The notes under the pieces: model-generated | Seen by the model: only the letters and a program-made list of their open reading frames with translations | What the model was told of the DNA's origin: nothing | Database searches by the model: none | Translations under genes and position numbers: made by a program | Source of the DNA: Clostridium sp. | GTDB taxonomy: Bacteria > Bacillota > Clostridia > Lachnospirales > Lachnospiraceae | Length of the DNA: 48,889 nt | Assembly (NCBI GenBank): GCA_023667695.1 | Contig: JAMOZY010000021.1 | Span: 1 to 48,889, forward strand | Direction of reading: 5' to 3' | Shown: positions 1 to 8,192 of the stretch, piece by piece | Layout: every line of letters starts with the position of its first letter | Position numbering within the stretch: position 1 is the first letter of the stretch

Positions 1-126
1 GGTATCTATATGGTCGCAAGCAGACCTTAGAAGCACGTCGGTACTTAGGCTGTGTTCTTTACAGCCGTATGTACCGCTACGTGCTGGCAGGAGCGCAAGC
101 GTGTCTGCGGTGACCATATAGATACC
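1..126. other. Long imperfect palindrome, structured element of unknown identity
   Basis: The first and last 15 bases (1-15 and 112-126) are perfect inverted complements. Inside are further nested arms in register: GCAGAC/GTCTGC, AGCACGT/ACGTGCT, CGGTAC/GTACCG and GGCTGT/ACAGCC around a short loop near 53-59. The whole stretch can fold into one long interrupted hairpin. There is no T-run on either side, so it is not a simple terminator. On the minus strand two CTTG loops occur (for example GGTCTG-CTTG-CGACC), recalling the CUUG-capped repeats elsewhere in this window, but the sequence is otherwise different. The window edge at base 1 may cut it. It could be a small RNA, a MITE-like repeat, or the 3' region of the minus-strand gene ending at 175. 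Confidence 0.5.
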
Positions 127-174
127 GACGGACTTTAGCAGGAAACTGTAATAAACCATAGATTTTTAGTTTAT

Positions 175-1632
175 TTATTCATCAGAACCGGAAGGATTCA
201 GAAGGGATTCCGTGTCTGAACTGTCCGAATCCTCTGCTGTGTCGTCTGTACTATCAGCGTCCTTGCTAAGATAAGAAATCTCACCTTTGATGTCCTTCGC
301 CTCATAGTTATCTTTCAGCAGTGCATCCATATATTCTGTAACAGCTTCCGTTGTCAGATTTGAGGAAATGGTGTCCAGACAGGTTTCATCATAGGTACGG
401 CTGACGAACTTCAATACATAGCATATTCCGGTATCCTCTGCCTGAATAATCGTGATATCACCGGATTTACGGCTCTCGTCGGACACCCATTCCTGATAGT
501 CCAGATTGGTTTGGGAGCAGACTGCATTTTCCGTAAACGAGTATTCCGTATCTTCGGCTTCATAATTCGTCCGCTGCTCCTCCGGTGCATATTCGATACA
601 CAGGGCTTCAAAGTCCTCGCCATTTTCCACGCGCTCTTTCATTTCTTCCGCTAATGTATAGGCTGCTGTCTTATTCTCAGAAGAATCATTATCCTCCCCT
701 TCCGTATCCGGGTTCTCATTGGAATCGGTTGTATCCGCTTCGGTATCGGAATTTTCCGTAGCTTCCTCTGTATCCGCTTCGGTATCGGAATTTTCCGTAG
801 CTTCCTCTGTATCCGCTTCGGTATCAGCAGCTTCCGTCATATCATTTTCCGTATCAGTATTCTCGGAAGATGCTTCCGGGATATTAGCCGGATCAAAGGA
901 GAAGCTATAGAAGGATACCTGGTCATAGTCTGATTTATGCTCTTTGTAATAATCAGAAACAACATCTTCTGCCGGCGTATGCTCTTCCATTAATTGATTG
1001 TAGTAAGCCTCTGCAATAAAGCTGTTCTCCATAAACGGTCTTACATTATTAGCCGTAGCATAATCCCCGAACATCGCCTTATAATAACGAAACATGGTCA
1101 CCTGATTGTTCCGGGCCGCTTCCTTTGCTGTGTCAATAAAGGTATCATAATCTTCCGTCGTATCATACTCAAAGCCGGTTGCTTTCGCGTCATCGATTAA
1201 TGCATATTCCTGTCTTAATTGCTCTAAGGTCATCTGCTCAAAATATTCCTGCCAGGTCATGTCCTCTGAATATTGCTGTTCTGTAAAGGGCTGGGTGGTA
1301 TCCAGACCCATATAAGACAGGAAGTAGGAATAAGTATTAATATAATTATTTACGGTAGAATTAAAATAATAATCATATTCCAGTTTTGTTATTTCATGCT
1401 CGCCGATAGCTGCATATGCCTCTGTAGTAGCACTATGGAATTCCAGATACTGCTTAATGCTGAAGTAGCCTGCGGTTCCAATGATTCCAGCCAGGATAAG
1501 GATGCATATGGTCCGGAGAATGATGGCATTTCGTTTTTCTCTTGCTGCTTCCTTTCTGCGGGCTTCCATTTTTCTATCATATTTCGTTTTGGGTTTGTCC
1601 TGTTCAGTTGCTTTTGCTGATTTCTTACTCAT
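175..1632 (-). CDS. Membrane-anchored SurA/PrsA-like foldase (peptidyl-prolyl isomerase family)
   Basis: 485 residues. A basic cytoplasmic N-terminus (about 1-37) precedes one transmembrane segment (about 38-58), with no lipobox, so the protein is probably a type II membrane protein facing outwards. Residues 75-225 are helical and tyrosine-rich, like the SurA_N/trigger-factor-like chaperone part of PrsA/SurA proteins. A parvulin-like region follows at about 315-430. The two are separated by a very acidic Asp/Glu/Thr/Ser linker made of 13-residue repeats, and the C-terminus is again acidic. It probably assists folding of exported proteins. The call rests on domain layout rather than on a clear catalytic motif, so isomerase activity is not assured. 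The ATG has AGGAGAAG just upstream on the minus strand. It appears monocistronic. Confidence 0.6.
   Translation of the reverse strand: MSKKSAKATEQDKPKTKYDRKMEARRKEAAREKRNAIILRTICILILAGIIGTAGYFSIKQYLEFHSATTEAYAAIGEHEITKLEYDYYFNSTVNNYINTYSYFLSYMGLDTTQPFTEQQYSEDMTWQEYFEQMTLEQLRQEYALIDDAKATGFEYDTTEDYDTFIDTAKEAARNNQVTMFRYYKAMFGDYATANNVRPFMENSFIAEAYYNQLMEEHTPAEDVVSDYYKEHKSDYDQVSFYSFSFDPANIPEASSENTDTENDMTEAADTEADTEEATENSDTEADTEEATENSDTEADTTDSNENPDTEGEDNDSSENKTAAYTLAEEMKERVENGEDFEALCIEYAPEEQRTNYEAEDTEYSFTENAVCSQTNLDYQEWVSDESRKSGDITIIQAEDTGICYVLKFVSRTYDETCLDTISSNLTTEAVTEYMDALLKDNYEAKDIKGEISYLSKDADSTDDTAEDSDSSDTESLLNPSGSDE
731..825. repeat. 39-bp tandem repeat inside the foldase linker
   Basis: Two perfect 39-bp units (731-769 and 770-808) and a partial third (809-825) encode 13-residue acidic units of the EADTEEATENSDT type. 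The unit length is a multiple of three, so copy-number change alters linker length without breaking the frame. Confidence 0.9.
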
Positions 1633-1762
1633 GATTCTTCTCCTTAATCGATAGCATTTCCATTTTGAGTATACGTTATAATTGTGTCATAAATGTGATG
1701 ACATACAGTATGATTATGCCATTATGTGTGGAAAACTGCAAGGATAAAATAAAGGATTTCCC

Positions 1763-1796
1763 AAAAAAAGAAGCCCCGGTTCAGGGCTTCTTTTTT
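1763..1796 (-). terminator. Rho-independent terminator (bidirectional)
   Basis: A-rich 5' arm, GAAGCCC/GGGCTTC stem with a seven-base loop and a T6 run. The A7 on the other side makes it work in both directions. It lies just after the stop of the XRE gene at 1816 (minus strand). Confidence 0.85.
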
Positions 1797-1815
1797 GAAG
1801 GACTCAAATAAACGG

Positions 1816-2142
1816 TTATCTGCGAATCCAGATTTTTAATGTCTTTACAAGCTTACGCTTGTCTTCGTCGGTCATTCGTCGGGTTAAATCATTTAGTTCA
1901 TAATCTAATGCAGTAGCCTCATATTCGGAATCAATGCTTCCAATCAGAGCATCCAATGATACATGTGTTAACTCAGCGTAATACATCAGCAGACGTAAGG
2001 TCATAGCACTACGGTTATTTTCGACATTACTAATGTAACCAGGGGTCACATTTAATGCCTTAGCAACTTGATTTTGAGTTAATCCATTCTCAATGCGTAA
2101 CTCTTTTACCTTTTTACCAAGGTTCGCGTAAAAATCATCCAT
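1816..2142 (-). CDS. XRE-family helix-turn-helix regulator
   Basis: 108 residues from the ATG at 2142, which has AAGGAGTG upstream. A longer reading from 2244 lacks a ribosome site and adds a non-homologous stretch, so I reject it. Residues about 7-62 form a classical Cro/C1 helix-turn-helix (LGKKVKELRIENGLTQNQVA, then a GYISNVEN recognition helix). The C-terminal 45 residues are helical and charged and may dimerise. It is a single-gene unit with its own terminator, upstream of and divergent from the NrtR gene. Its target is unknown; it could be a chromosomal regulator or a domesticated phage repressor. Confidence 0.8.
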   Translation of the reverse strand: MDDFYANLGKKVKELRIENGLTQNQVAKALNVTPGYISNVENNRSAMTLRLLMYYAELTHVSLDALIGSIDSEYEATALDYELNDLTRRMTDEDKRKLVKTLKIWIRR

Positions 2143-2292
2143 TGTAAAACACTCCTTAATTTGGCGAACATAGCGGAAAAGCCATGTCATGAATACGTGC
2201 CGTATACATAAATTATACAATGATTGGAAGGGAAAATAAATCACTATTTTGTATATTTATCATTGTAAAGCTAAGTAAAAGAAAAAACTAAA

Positions 2293-2366
2293 AAAGTATT
2301 CAAAAACTACTTTACAAACAAAGACAGCCATGGTATCCTCTTATAAAAGTATTCAAAAACTACTTT
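2293..2366 (+). promoter_or_regulatory. Promoter flanked by two copies of a 21-bp palindrome, probable NrtR operators
   Basis: The same 21-bp site, AAAGTA-N9-TACTTT with identical spacer, occurs at 2293-2313 and 2346-2366. The starts are 53 bp apart, close to five helical turns. A plausible promoter lies between them: TTTACA at 2311-2316, 17 bp, TATCCT at 2334-2339. The first site therefore touches the -35 and the second covers the likely transcription start. Known NrtR regulators bind 21-bp palindromes and autoregulate, so the layout fits repression of the nrtR-pncB pair. That NrtR binds here is inference. Confidence 0.7.
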
Positions 2367-2395
2367 ATATCTTATAGAGAAAAGGAGGAACCGGC

Positions 2396-3238
2396 TTGGA
2401 GGAAATGAGGAATGCAGATGGCTTAACAGAGCAGGAGTTTCTAAGACAATACCGACCTGGAGAATATGAACGGCCATCCGTAACAGTAGATATGCTGGTA
2501 TTTGCAGTAAATGAAGCATTTGATGCATTACGGCTTCTGTTGATTCGCAGAAAAAACCATCCCTTCCTGCATTGTTGGGCATTGCCTGGCGGTTTTGTGG
2601 AAATGGATGAATCCTTAGATGAAGCAGCCCGAAGGGAACTGAAGGAAGAAACAGGAGTTCAGGATATTTATATGGAGCAGCTGTATACCTTTGGAGAACC
2701 GGACCGGGATCCACGGACACGGATTATTTCAACGGCATACCTGGCGCTTATAAAGGAAGAAGCGGTAGAGATACAGGCAGGGGATGATGCGGCAGAGGTT
2801 TGCTGGTTTACAGTGCAGGAGCAGGATGGCAGGGTAGAGCTTCATGGAGATAATGGAGAGGTTCTTTACTTTTATGTAACAAGGGTACCTTTTTTTATTG
2901 GAGGAGTTGCTTCTGTTGAAGAAACGGCATATAAAAAAGAAGATTCCGGCATTGCATTTGATCACGAAAAGATAATTCAAATGGGAATCAGCCGTTTGAG
3001 AAATAAGGCAGAATATACGAATGTATTGTTTGGCCTGATGCCGGAGGTATTTACATTGCCGGAGCTGCAAAGGCTATATGAAGCAGTACTGGGAAAGTCC
3101 CTGTATAAATCAAACTTTCGAAAGAAAATCAGCGGCTATGTAGAAGCAACCGGTGCAAAAAAGAGTCAGGAAGGCACAAAACGCAGTCCGGAGCTATACC
3201 GGTTTCGAAAGGAACTGCTGCAGGATAAGATTCAATAA
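2396..3238 (+). CDS. nrtR: NrtR-like Nudix-domain transcriptional regulator of NAD metabolism
   Basis: 280 residues. The start is TTG at 2396, seven bases after AAAGGAGGA; the ATG at 2405 is too far from the site. Residues about 28-160 are a Nudix domain. The Nudix box is complete at 65-88 (G-x5-E-x7-REL-x-EE-x-G-V), so ADP-ribose-pyrophosphatase-type hydrolysis cannot be excluded. Residues about 190-275 are a winged-helix-like C-terminus, as in NrtR, which represses NAD genes and is released by ADP-ribose-type ligands. It sits 35 bp upstream of pncB in one operon and behind two identical palindromes, the expected arrangement for an autoregulated NrtR. A plain Nudix hydrolase is the alternative, but the C-terminal domain and context speak against it. 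Confidence 0.8.
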   Translation: MEEMRNADGLTEQEFLRQYRPGEYERPSVTVDMLVFAVNEAFDALRLLLIRRKNHPFLHCWALPGGFVEMDESLDEAARRELKEETGVQDIYMEQLYTFGEPDRDPRTRIISTAYLALIKEEAVEIQAGDDAAEVCWFTVQEQDGRVELHGDNGEVLYFYVTRVPFFIGGVASVEETAYKKEDSGIAFDHEKIIQMGISRLRNKAEYTNVLFGLMPEVFTLPELQRLYEAVLGKSLYKSNFRKKISGYVEATGAKKSQEGTKRSPELYRFRKELLQDKIQ

Positions 3239-3273
3239 AGAGAATTGCTTTCAGATAGAAGGAGGAATGAAAG

Positions 3274-4749
3274 ATGAAAAAGACACAGAGTATGGAACGA
3301 AATCTGACGATGGTTATGGACTTTTATGAATTAACCATGAGCAATGGATACTTTTTGGACCAGGATAAGGACACACGGGTAGCCTTTGATGTGTTCTATC
3401 GTAAGAATCCGGATAACGGTGGATTTGCTATTTTTACCGGACTGGAGCAGATTGTGGAATATGTACAGAGCCTTCATTTTGATGCGGAGGATATTGCGTA
3501 TTTGAGAAGTCAGAAGCTGTTTGCAGAGGATTTTCTGGAATATCTGAGCCATTTTCAGTTTTCCGGAGATATTTATGCTTTTCCGGAAGGAACGGTGATG
3601 TATCCCAATGAACCATGCCTGACTGTGGTTGCGCCATTGATTGATGCCCAGTTGATTGAGACCGCTATTTTATTGCAGGTCAATCATCAGTCTCTGATTG
3701 CTACCAAAACACGGCGGATTGTTTCTGCCGCGGCAGGAAGGACCGTATCGGATTTCGGCGCCCGTCGGGCGCATAATATGGATGCAGCTATTTATGGTGC
3801 CAGGGCTGCCTATATTGGCGGTGCCAACAGCACGGCAACCGTGTTGTCCGGACAGATGTTTGATATACCGGTCAGCGGCACCATGGCACACAGCTTTGTT
3901 ATGTTCTATCAGGATGAATATGAGGCATTTAAGAAATACGCAGAAACCTATCCGGATGCAGCCGTACTGCTGGTGGATACCTATGATGTGCTAAGGAGCG
4001 GTATTCCGAATGCGATTCGTGTGGCAAAGGAAGTGCTGGAGCCTATGGGGAAACGGTTGAAGGGTGTTCGGATTGACAGTGGAGACCTGGCGTATCTGAC
4101 GAAAAAGACAAGAAAAATGCTGGATAAGGCTGGATTAGAGGATTGTAAGATTATTATTTCAAACAGCCTGGATGAATTTACCATTACATCCATCCTGAAC
4201 CAGGGAGGATGTGTAGACAGCTTCGGAGTAGGAGAACGGCTGATTACGGCAAAGTCAGAGCCTGTATTCGGTGCAGTATATAAAATAGCGGCAGTAGAAG
4301 AAAATGGCTGCTTTGTGCCGAGAATTAAAATATCAGAAAATGTAGAAAAAATCACGAATCCGGGTCTGAAAAAGGTATACCGGATTATTGATGAAGAGGG
4401 GCGTGCTATTGCAGATATGATTGCAAAAGCGGAGGAAGAGATTGACATGAGCCAGCCGTTTCGGTATGTGGACCCTACAAAGCCGTGGAAGAACCGGTAT
4501 TTTGAAAACTGCAGGGCGATTGAGCTGCAGCAGCCGATTATTAAGAATGGCAAGCTGGTGTATGAGCTTCCTTCCTTAGAGGATATTGCTGCTTATGTCA
4601 AGCGGCAGTTGTCGGAAGAGATTTGGGAAGAGGAACAGCGGTTTGAATATCCGCATCTGCATTACCTGGATATGACGCCGGATTATTATGAAATGAAGAT
4701 GCAGCTTCTGAATGATTTGAGTATGAAGGAAAGTGAAAACCATTACTAA
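3274..4749 (+). CDS. pncB: Nicotinate phosphoribosyltransferase
   Basis: 491 residues, full length for the Gram-positive form. It converts nicotinate and PRPP (with ATP) to nicotinate mononucleotide, the entry step of the Preiss-Handler NAD salvage route. Visible family features are the N-terminal FYELTMSNGYF segment (substrate loop), SDFGARRAHNMDAA, the SGTMAHSFV stretch with the conserved histidine, and the phosphate-binding region around VRIDSGDLAYL. The ATG has GAAGGAGG upstream. It follows the NrtR-like regulator by 35 bp and is almost certainly co-transcribed and repressed with it. Confidence 0.95.
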   Translation: MKKTQSMERNLTMVMDFYELTMSNGYFLDQDKDTRVAFDVFYRKNPDNGGFAIFTGLEQIVEYVQSLHFDAEDIAYLRSQKLFAEDFLEYLSHFQFSGDIYAFPEGTVMYPNEPCLTVVAPLIDAQLIETAILLQVNHQSLIATKTRRIVSAAAGRTVSDFGARRAHNMDAAIYGARAAYIGGANSTATVLSGQMFDIPVSGTMAHSFVMFYQDEYEAFKKYAETYPDAAVLLVDTYDVLRSGIPNAIRVAKEVLEPMGKRLKGVRIDSGDLAYLTKKTRKMLDKAGLEDCKIIISNSLDEFTITSILNQGGCVDSFGVGERLITAKSEPVFGAVYKIAAVEENGCFVPRIKISENVEKITNPGLKKVYRIIDEEGRAIADMIAKAEEEIDMSQPFRYVDPTKPWKNRYFENCRAIELQQPIIKNGKLVYELPSLEDIAAYVKRQLSEEIWEEEQRFEYPHLHYLDMTPDYYEMKMQLLNDLSMKESENHY

Positions 4750-4829
4750 TTATTTAGGGAATAGAAAGAAATCTGCAAGAACTTCAGAATGGGAGTATAG
4801 TATAATAGCAGGTAGAAGGAGGATGACAA

Positions 4830-5459
4830 ATGGCAAATTATACGATTATGGGACATCCGCTGATTCAGCATAAAATCTCTATGATTCGGGATAAAAACAC
4901 GGGAACCAATGAATTCCGGAAGCTGGTAGAGGAAATCGCTATGCTTATGGCATATGAGGCGCTTCGGGACCTGCCAACAGAGGAGGTCGAAGTTGAGACA
5001 CCGATTGAAACCTGTATGACGCCCATGATTTCAGGGAAAAAGATGGCTGTGGTTCCCATTCTCCGGGCCGGTCTTGGAATGGTAAATGGAATACTGGCGC
5101 TGGTGCCTACTGCAAAGGTTGGACATATCGGTTTGTATCGTGACCCGGTCACACATGAACCCCATGATTATTATTGCAAATTACCGGACACAATTGACCA
5201 GAGGACAATCCTTGTGGTTGACCCTATGCTGGCAACCGGTGGTTCCGCAGTAGATGCCATTCGCTTTGTTAAGGAAAAGGGTGGACAGAATATTAAGTTT
5301 ATGTGTATTATTGCCGCGCCGGAAGGCTTGGAACGCTTGATTTCCGCACATCCGGATGTCCAGGTTTATGTAGGGCAATTGGACCGCTGTCTGAACAAGG
5401 ACGCTTATATCTGTCCCGGACTGGGAGATGCAGGAGATCGTATTTTTGGTACGAAATAA
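4830..5459 (+). CDS. upp: Uracil phosphoribosyltransferase
   Basis: 209 residues, normal length. It makes UMP from uracil and PRPP in pyrimidine salvage. The PRPP-binding loop [16 protein letters not shown] is intact, as are the MVPILRAG-like segment ([10 protein letters not shown]) and the C-terminal uracil-binding region [20 protein letters not shown] box at 4801-4806 upstream of AGAAGGAGG suggests its own promoter, although it may also receive transcripts from pncB 80 bp upstream. Confidence 0.96.
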   Translation: MANYTIMGHPLIQHKISMIRDKNTGTNEFRKLVEEIAMLMAYEALRDLPTEEVEVETPIETCMTPMISGKKMAVVPILRAGLGMVNGILALVPTAKVGHIGLYRDPVTHEPHDYYCKLPDTIDQRTILVVDPMLATGGSAVDAIRFVKEKGGQNIKFMCIIAAPEGLERLISAHPDVQVYVGQLDRCLNKDAYICPGLGDAGDRIFGTK

Positions 5460-5480
5460 GTGGAAAATTGTTAACATGTC

Positions 5481-6257
5481 ATGATTATGAATGGGATGAA
5501 AGAAAAAGATACAAGGCGTAAAAAACAAAATAGCGGAAAGCAGGAGAGTGGATTAAAGAAAAAGCGTATTCTTGCAGTGTTCATCCTTCTTGCTTTTCTT
5601 GGTGTATCGGCAGCGATATTCTGGGAGGTTGGTAAGCCGCTGCTTCAGTTCGTATCGGATAATGAACGGCTGCGAAGCTGGGTGGATGATAATTGGCTTT
5701 GGAGCCGTCTTGCTTATACCGGTATTGTCATTCTCCAGATTGTTGTTGCAATCATACCGGGAGAACCCTTCGAAATCGGGGCAGGCTATGCCTTTGGAGC
5801 CGTAGAGGGGACGATTATCTGTATACTTGGAAGTGCCATCGGAGGCACCCTTGTGTTTCTATTGGTAAAGAAATTCGGAATAAAGCTGGTAGAGGTTTTT
5901 ATTTCCGTTGACAAGATTAATTCCCTGAAATTCTTAAAGGATAGCAGGAAACGGGATATTTTGATGTTTCTTCTCTTTTTTATTCCTGGCACGCCGAAGG
6001 ATGTCTTATGTTATTTCGCCGGTCTGACAAATATGGAGCTAAAGACCTGGCTGTTAATTACGACCATTGCGAAGTTTCCTTCTATCGTTACATCTACCAT
6101 TGGAGGTAATGCTATTGGTATGGAAAATTATCAGTTTGCGATTATCGTATTTGTAGTTACCTTTTTGATTAGTGGTGCCGGGATGTTGTTTTACAATTAT
6201 TTTATAAAGCGCAAGGAGAGGGAAGCGGCTTCTGCAAAGGAGGAAGAAAAGCAATAG
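5481..6257 (+). CDS. TVP38/TMEM64 (DedA-like, VTT domain) membrane protein
   Basis: 258 residues. A lysine-rich cytoplasmic N-terminus (about 1-28) is followed by some six hydrophobic segments. Family marks are IIPGEPFEIGAGYAFG in the first half (the proline-glycine re-entrant loop of the VTT/SNARE-associated domain) and FFIPGTPKDVLCYFAGLT in the second. Such proteins are linked to lipid scrambling or membrane homeostasis, but no substrate can be named here. The start is not firm: there is no good ribosome site before 5481, and the inner ATG codons at 5487 and 5496 are possible. It is 21 bp after upp and may be read through from it. Confidence 0.85.
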   Translation: MIMNGMKEKDTRRKKQNSGKQESGLKKKRILAVFILLAFLGVSAAIFWEVGKPLLQFVSDNERLRSWVDDNWLWSRLAYTGIVILQIVVAIIPGEPFEIGAGYAFGAVEGTIICILGSAIGGTLVFLLVKKFGIKLVEVFISVDKINSLKFLKDSRKRDILMFLLFFIPGTPKDVLCYFAGLTNMELKTWLLITTIAKFPSIVTSTIGGNAIGMENYQFAIIVFVVTFLISGAGMLFYNYFIKRKEREAASAKEEEKQ

Positions 6258-6268
6258 ATGGATAAGTT

Positions 6269-6321
6269 ATTGCAAATGCTTTGCAATTGCATCTTGACAG
6301 GAAGGATAGAACGTGTGATAC
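6269..6321 (+). promoter_or_regulatory. Promoter with upstream palindrome before the ZIP transporter gene
   Basis: TTGACA at 6294-6299 and TGATAC at 6316-6321 are separated by 16 bp. Just upstream, ATTGCAAA-TGC-TTTGCAAT (6269-6287) is a perfect 8-bp inverted repeat that could bind a dimeric regulator. No regulator gene is adjacent, so its identity is unknown. Confidence 0.55.
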
Positions 6322-6365
6322 TTGGAAGGTGTTAAAGGGAAGTTATATTTGAAAGAGGCAGAACG

Positions 6366-7094
6366 ATGGGAATTATCATAACGTTTATCTTGGGAATTTT
6401 TTTATTGCTTGGTGCAGTTATTGTCAGGCTTGCAAAGAATAGCAGGAAAATAGAGCAATTGTCAATTGCCATAGCACTTGGCACCATGGTTTCTCTTGTA
6501 CTATTGGATTTGATACCGGAATTGCTGGAAACCTTTCATGGCAGCGGGTTATTGCTGGCGGCTTTGATGGTAATCGTTGGAATCGGACTTCTAAAAGCAT
6601 TGGATTATTTTATTCCGGATCATGAGGAGGGACATGGAGAAGCACAGACAGAAGAGAATGTGATTCATATCGGAATCATTTCCGCAGTTGCAATTATTCT
6701 GCACAACATTGTAGAAGGCATGGCGGTATACAGTCTTGTGGCAGAGTCGGTAAGGGTCGGTATTCTATTTGCTTTGGGGGTAGGACTTCATAATATCCCG
6801 ATGGGTATGCTGATGTATTCTACGTTAAAGGGTGACAGCAGGAAAAAGCAAATACTGATATTTGGTTCGGCGGTGGTTTCTACTTTTATTGGCGGTATTT
6901 TAATGGTATTTATCAGTCCGGTTCTGAATGAATTTGTAATTGGAGGCTTGATTTGTCTGGCATTAGGAATGCTGTTATATATCATATTCTTTGAGTTGAT
7001 TCCTCATTTGCTTCATGCGAAGAACAAATTGCTGACGCTGACCGGTGTGGCACTGGGCATTATTACTATACTGGTCAGTGCCTTTCTAGAGTAG
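6366..7094 (+). CDS. ZIP-family divalent metal transporter
   Basis: 242 residues with about eight hydrophobic segments. The two metal-site helices are clear: HNIVEG at 113-118 and HNIPMG at 142-147, the paired H-N-x-x-E/M-G motifs of ZIP (ZupT-like) zinc/iron/manganese importers. A short His/Glu loop (DHEEGHGE, about 85-92) lies between transmembrane segments 3 and 4, as usual. The second motif has Met where many have Glu, which may tune ion choice. It has its own promoter with an adjacent palindrome; the start has a weak ribosome site (GAGGCAG). Confidence 0.9.
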   Translation: MGIIITFILGIFLLLGAVIVRLAKNSRKIEQLSIAIALGTMVSLVLLDLIPELLETFHGSGLLLAALMVIVGIGLLKALDYFIPDHEEGHGEAQTEENVIHIGIISAVAIILHNIVEGMAVYSLVAESVRVGILFALGVGLHNIPMGMLMYSTLKGDSRKKQILIFGSAVVSTFIGGILMVFISPVLNEFVIGGLICLALGMLLYIIFFELIPHLLHAKNKLLTLTGVALGIITILVSAFLE

Positions 7095-7276
7095 TATTGC
7101 ATAGATGGAACCTTCTTTCCTAGACATTTTTCACAAAATTTATTTTTGGACAATTTTCAACTTACTTTTTGCATTTTGAAAATGTTAGAATATCAATAGT
7201 TGGTTGTCGTTATTTGGATTGATTTTCTAAAATTTGGCTAAAATAAAAGTAGTGAAAAATAGAAGGAGGAAAGAAA

Positions 7277-7783
7277 ATGTTCGAAGTTGGTGACTATATT
7301 GTATGCAGTAATAATGGCATATGTACGGTAGAAGATATCAGTACCATTGATGTACCGGATGTTGATCCGCAGCGGCTTTATTATATTTTACAGCCCGTAT
7401 ATGCAAAGACCAGTGTCGTGTATATTCCGGTGGATAATGAAAAAATCATTATGAGGAAGGTTTTGACGAAGGAACAGGTGAATGAACTGATTGATCATAT
7501 TCCGGAAATTGAAACCATTCGGGAGATGAATGATAAGCTGCGGGAAGAGCGGTTTAAGGAATGTATGAAGCGGCATGAATGCAAGGATTGGATTAAGGTT
7601 ATTAAGACCTTATATCTCCGGAAGCAGGAGCGGGTGGAAAAAGGACAGAAGGTGACGGCAACTGATGCCAGATATCTGAAGACGGCAGAGGATAATCTGT
7701 ATGGTGAGTTTGCCATGGCTTTGGGAATTGAAAAGAATGAAGTGGAAGAGTTTATCGAGAAACGAATCGGAGTAGCGAAATAG
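7277..7783 (+). CDS. CarD/CdnL-type RNA-polymerase-interacting regulator
   Basis: 168 residues. The N-terminal 60 residues (MFEVGDYIVCSNNGICTVED onwards) match the CarD_CdnL_TRCF RNA-polymerase-interacting domain, a small Tudor-like barrel that binds the beta subunit. The remainder is a helical, charged C-terminal domain like that of CarD/CdnL, which contacts promoter DNA and stabilises open complexes. The ATG is eight bases after AGAAGGAGG. It is a single gene with an AT-rich 180-bp upstream region and a hairpin terminator after it. The targets of this copy are unknown. Confidence 0.88.
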   Translation: MFEVGDYIVCSNNGICTVEDISTIDVPDVDPQRLYYILQPVYAKTSVVYIPVDNEKIIMRKVLTKEQVNELIDHIPEIETIREMNDKLREERFKECMKRHECKDWIKVIKTLYLRKQERVEKGQKVTATDARYLKTAEDNLYGEFAMALGIEKNEVEEFIEKRIGVAK

Positions 7784-7800
7784 ACAGACCCGTTGATAAG

Positions 7801-7842
7801 AAGCGTTAACATCCTTTTATTTGGAGTGTTGACGCTTTTTTC
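7801..7842 (+). terminator. Rho-independent terminator after carD-like gene
   Basis: AAGCGTTAACATCC pairs with GGAGTGTTGACGCTT (one bulge and G-T pairs) around an AT loop and is followed by a run of T. Confidence 0.8.
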
Positions 7843-7940
7843 ATTTCCTTTGTATAACAGGTATATTCTTTCGTAATTGTGTTCTTCCTGAAAATGGATT
7901 ATAATGATAGCGGCAAATTAGTATTGTGGGAGGAACGTGT

Positions 7941-8177
7941 ATGACTGAAAATGAATTTCTCCGCTTGGAAATAAGAACCGTTATATCTGAGCGATGGAAA
8001 TAGGAACTGTTTGTGATTTATGATACCGACCAAATGGGTACTGCATATAGAGAAAACAGATATCGGGTATATGGCGCAAAGCAAATGAATGGTGATGGGA
8101 GATTTGCAAGAATCGATATTAGCAACTGTCAATTTTGGAAGATAGAAGGAAAAATGAAAGAAAGTACACTTTTATGA
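7941..8177 (+). pseudogene. Small gene interrupted by an in-frame amber codon
   Basis: ATG at 7941 follows GGGAGGAACGTGT, a good ribosome site. Twenty codons are read, then TAG at 8001-8003. The same frame stays open for another 57 codons to TGA at 8175. The two parts together would be about 78 residues (MTENEFLRLEIRTVISERWK, stop, ELFVIYDTDQMGTAYRENRY...). I do not recognise the family. Other genes here end normally in TAG, so reassignment of amber is unlikely and this reads as a recent point-mutation pseudogene. Confidence 0.5.
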
Positions 8178-8192
8178 AAAGGAAGTTATAAT

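Noticed and set aside
719-910. Serine/valine-rich frame on the plus strand opposite the foldase repeats
   Set aside because: It is the complement of an acidic tandem repeat and has no ribosome site or promoter.
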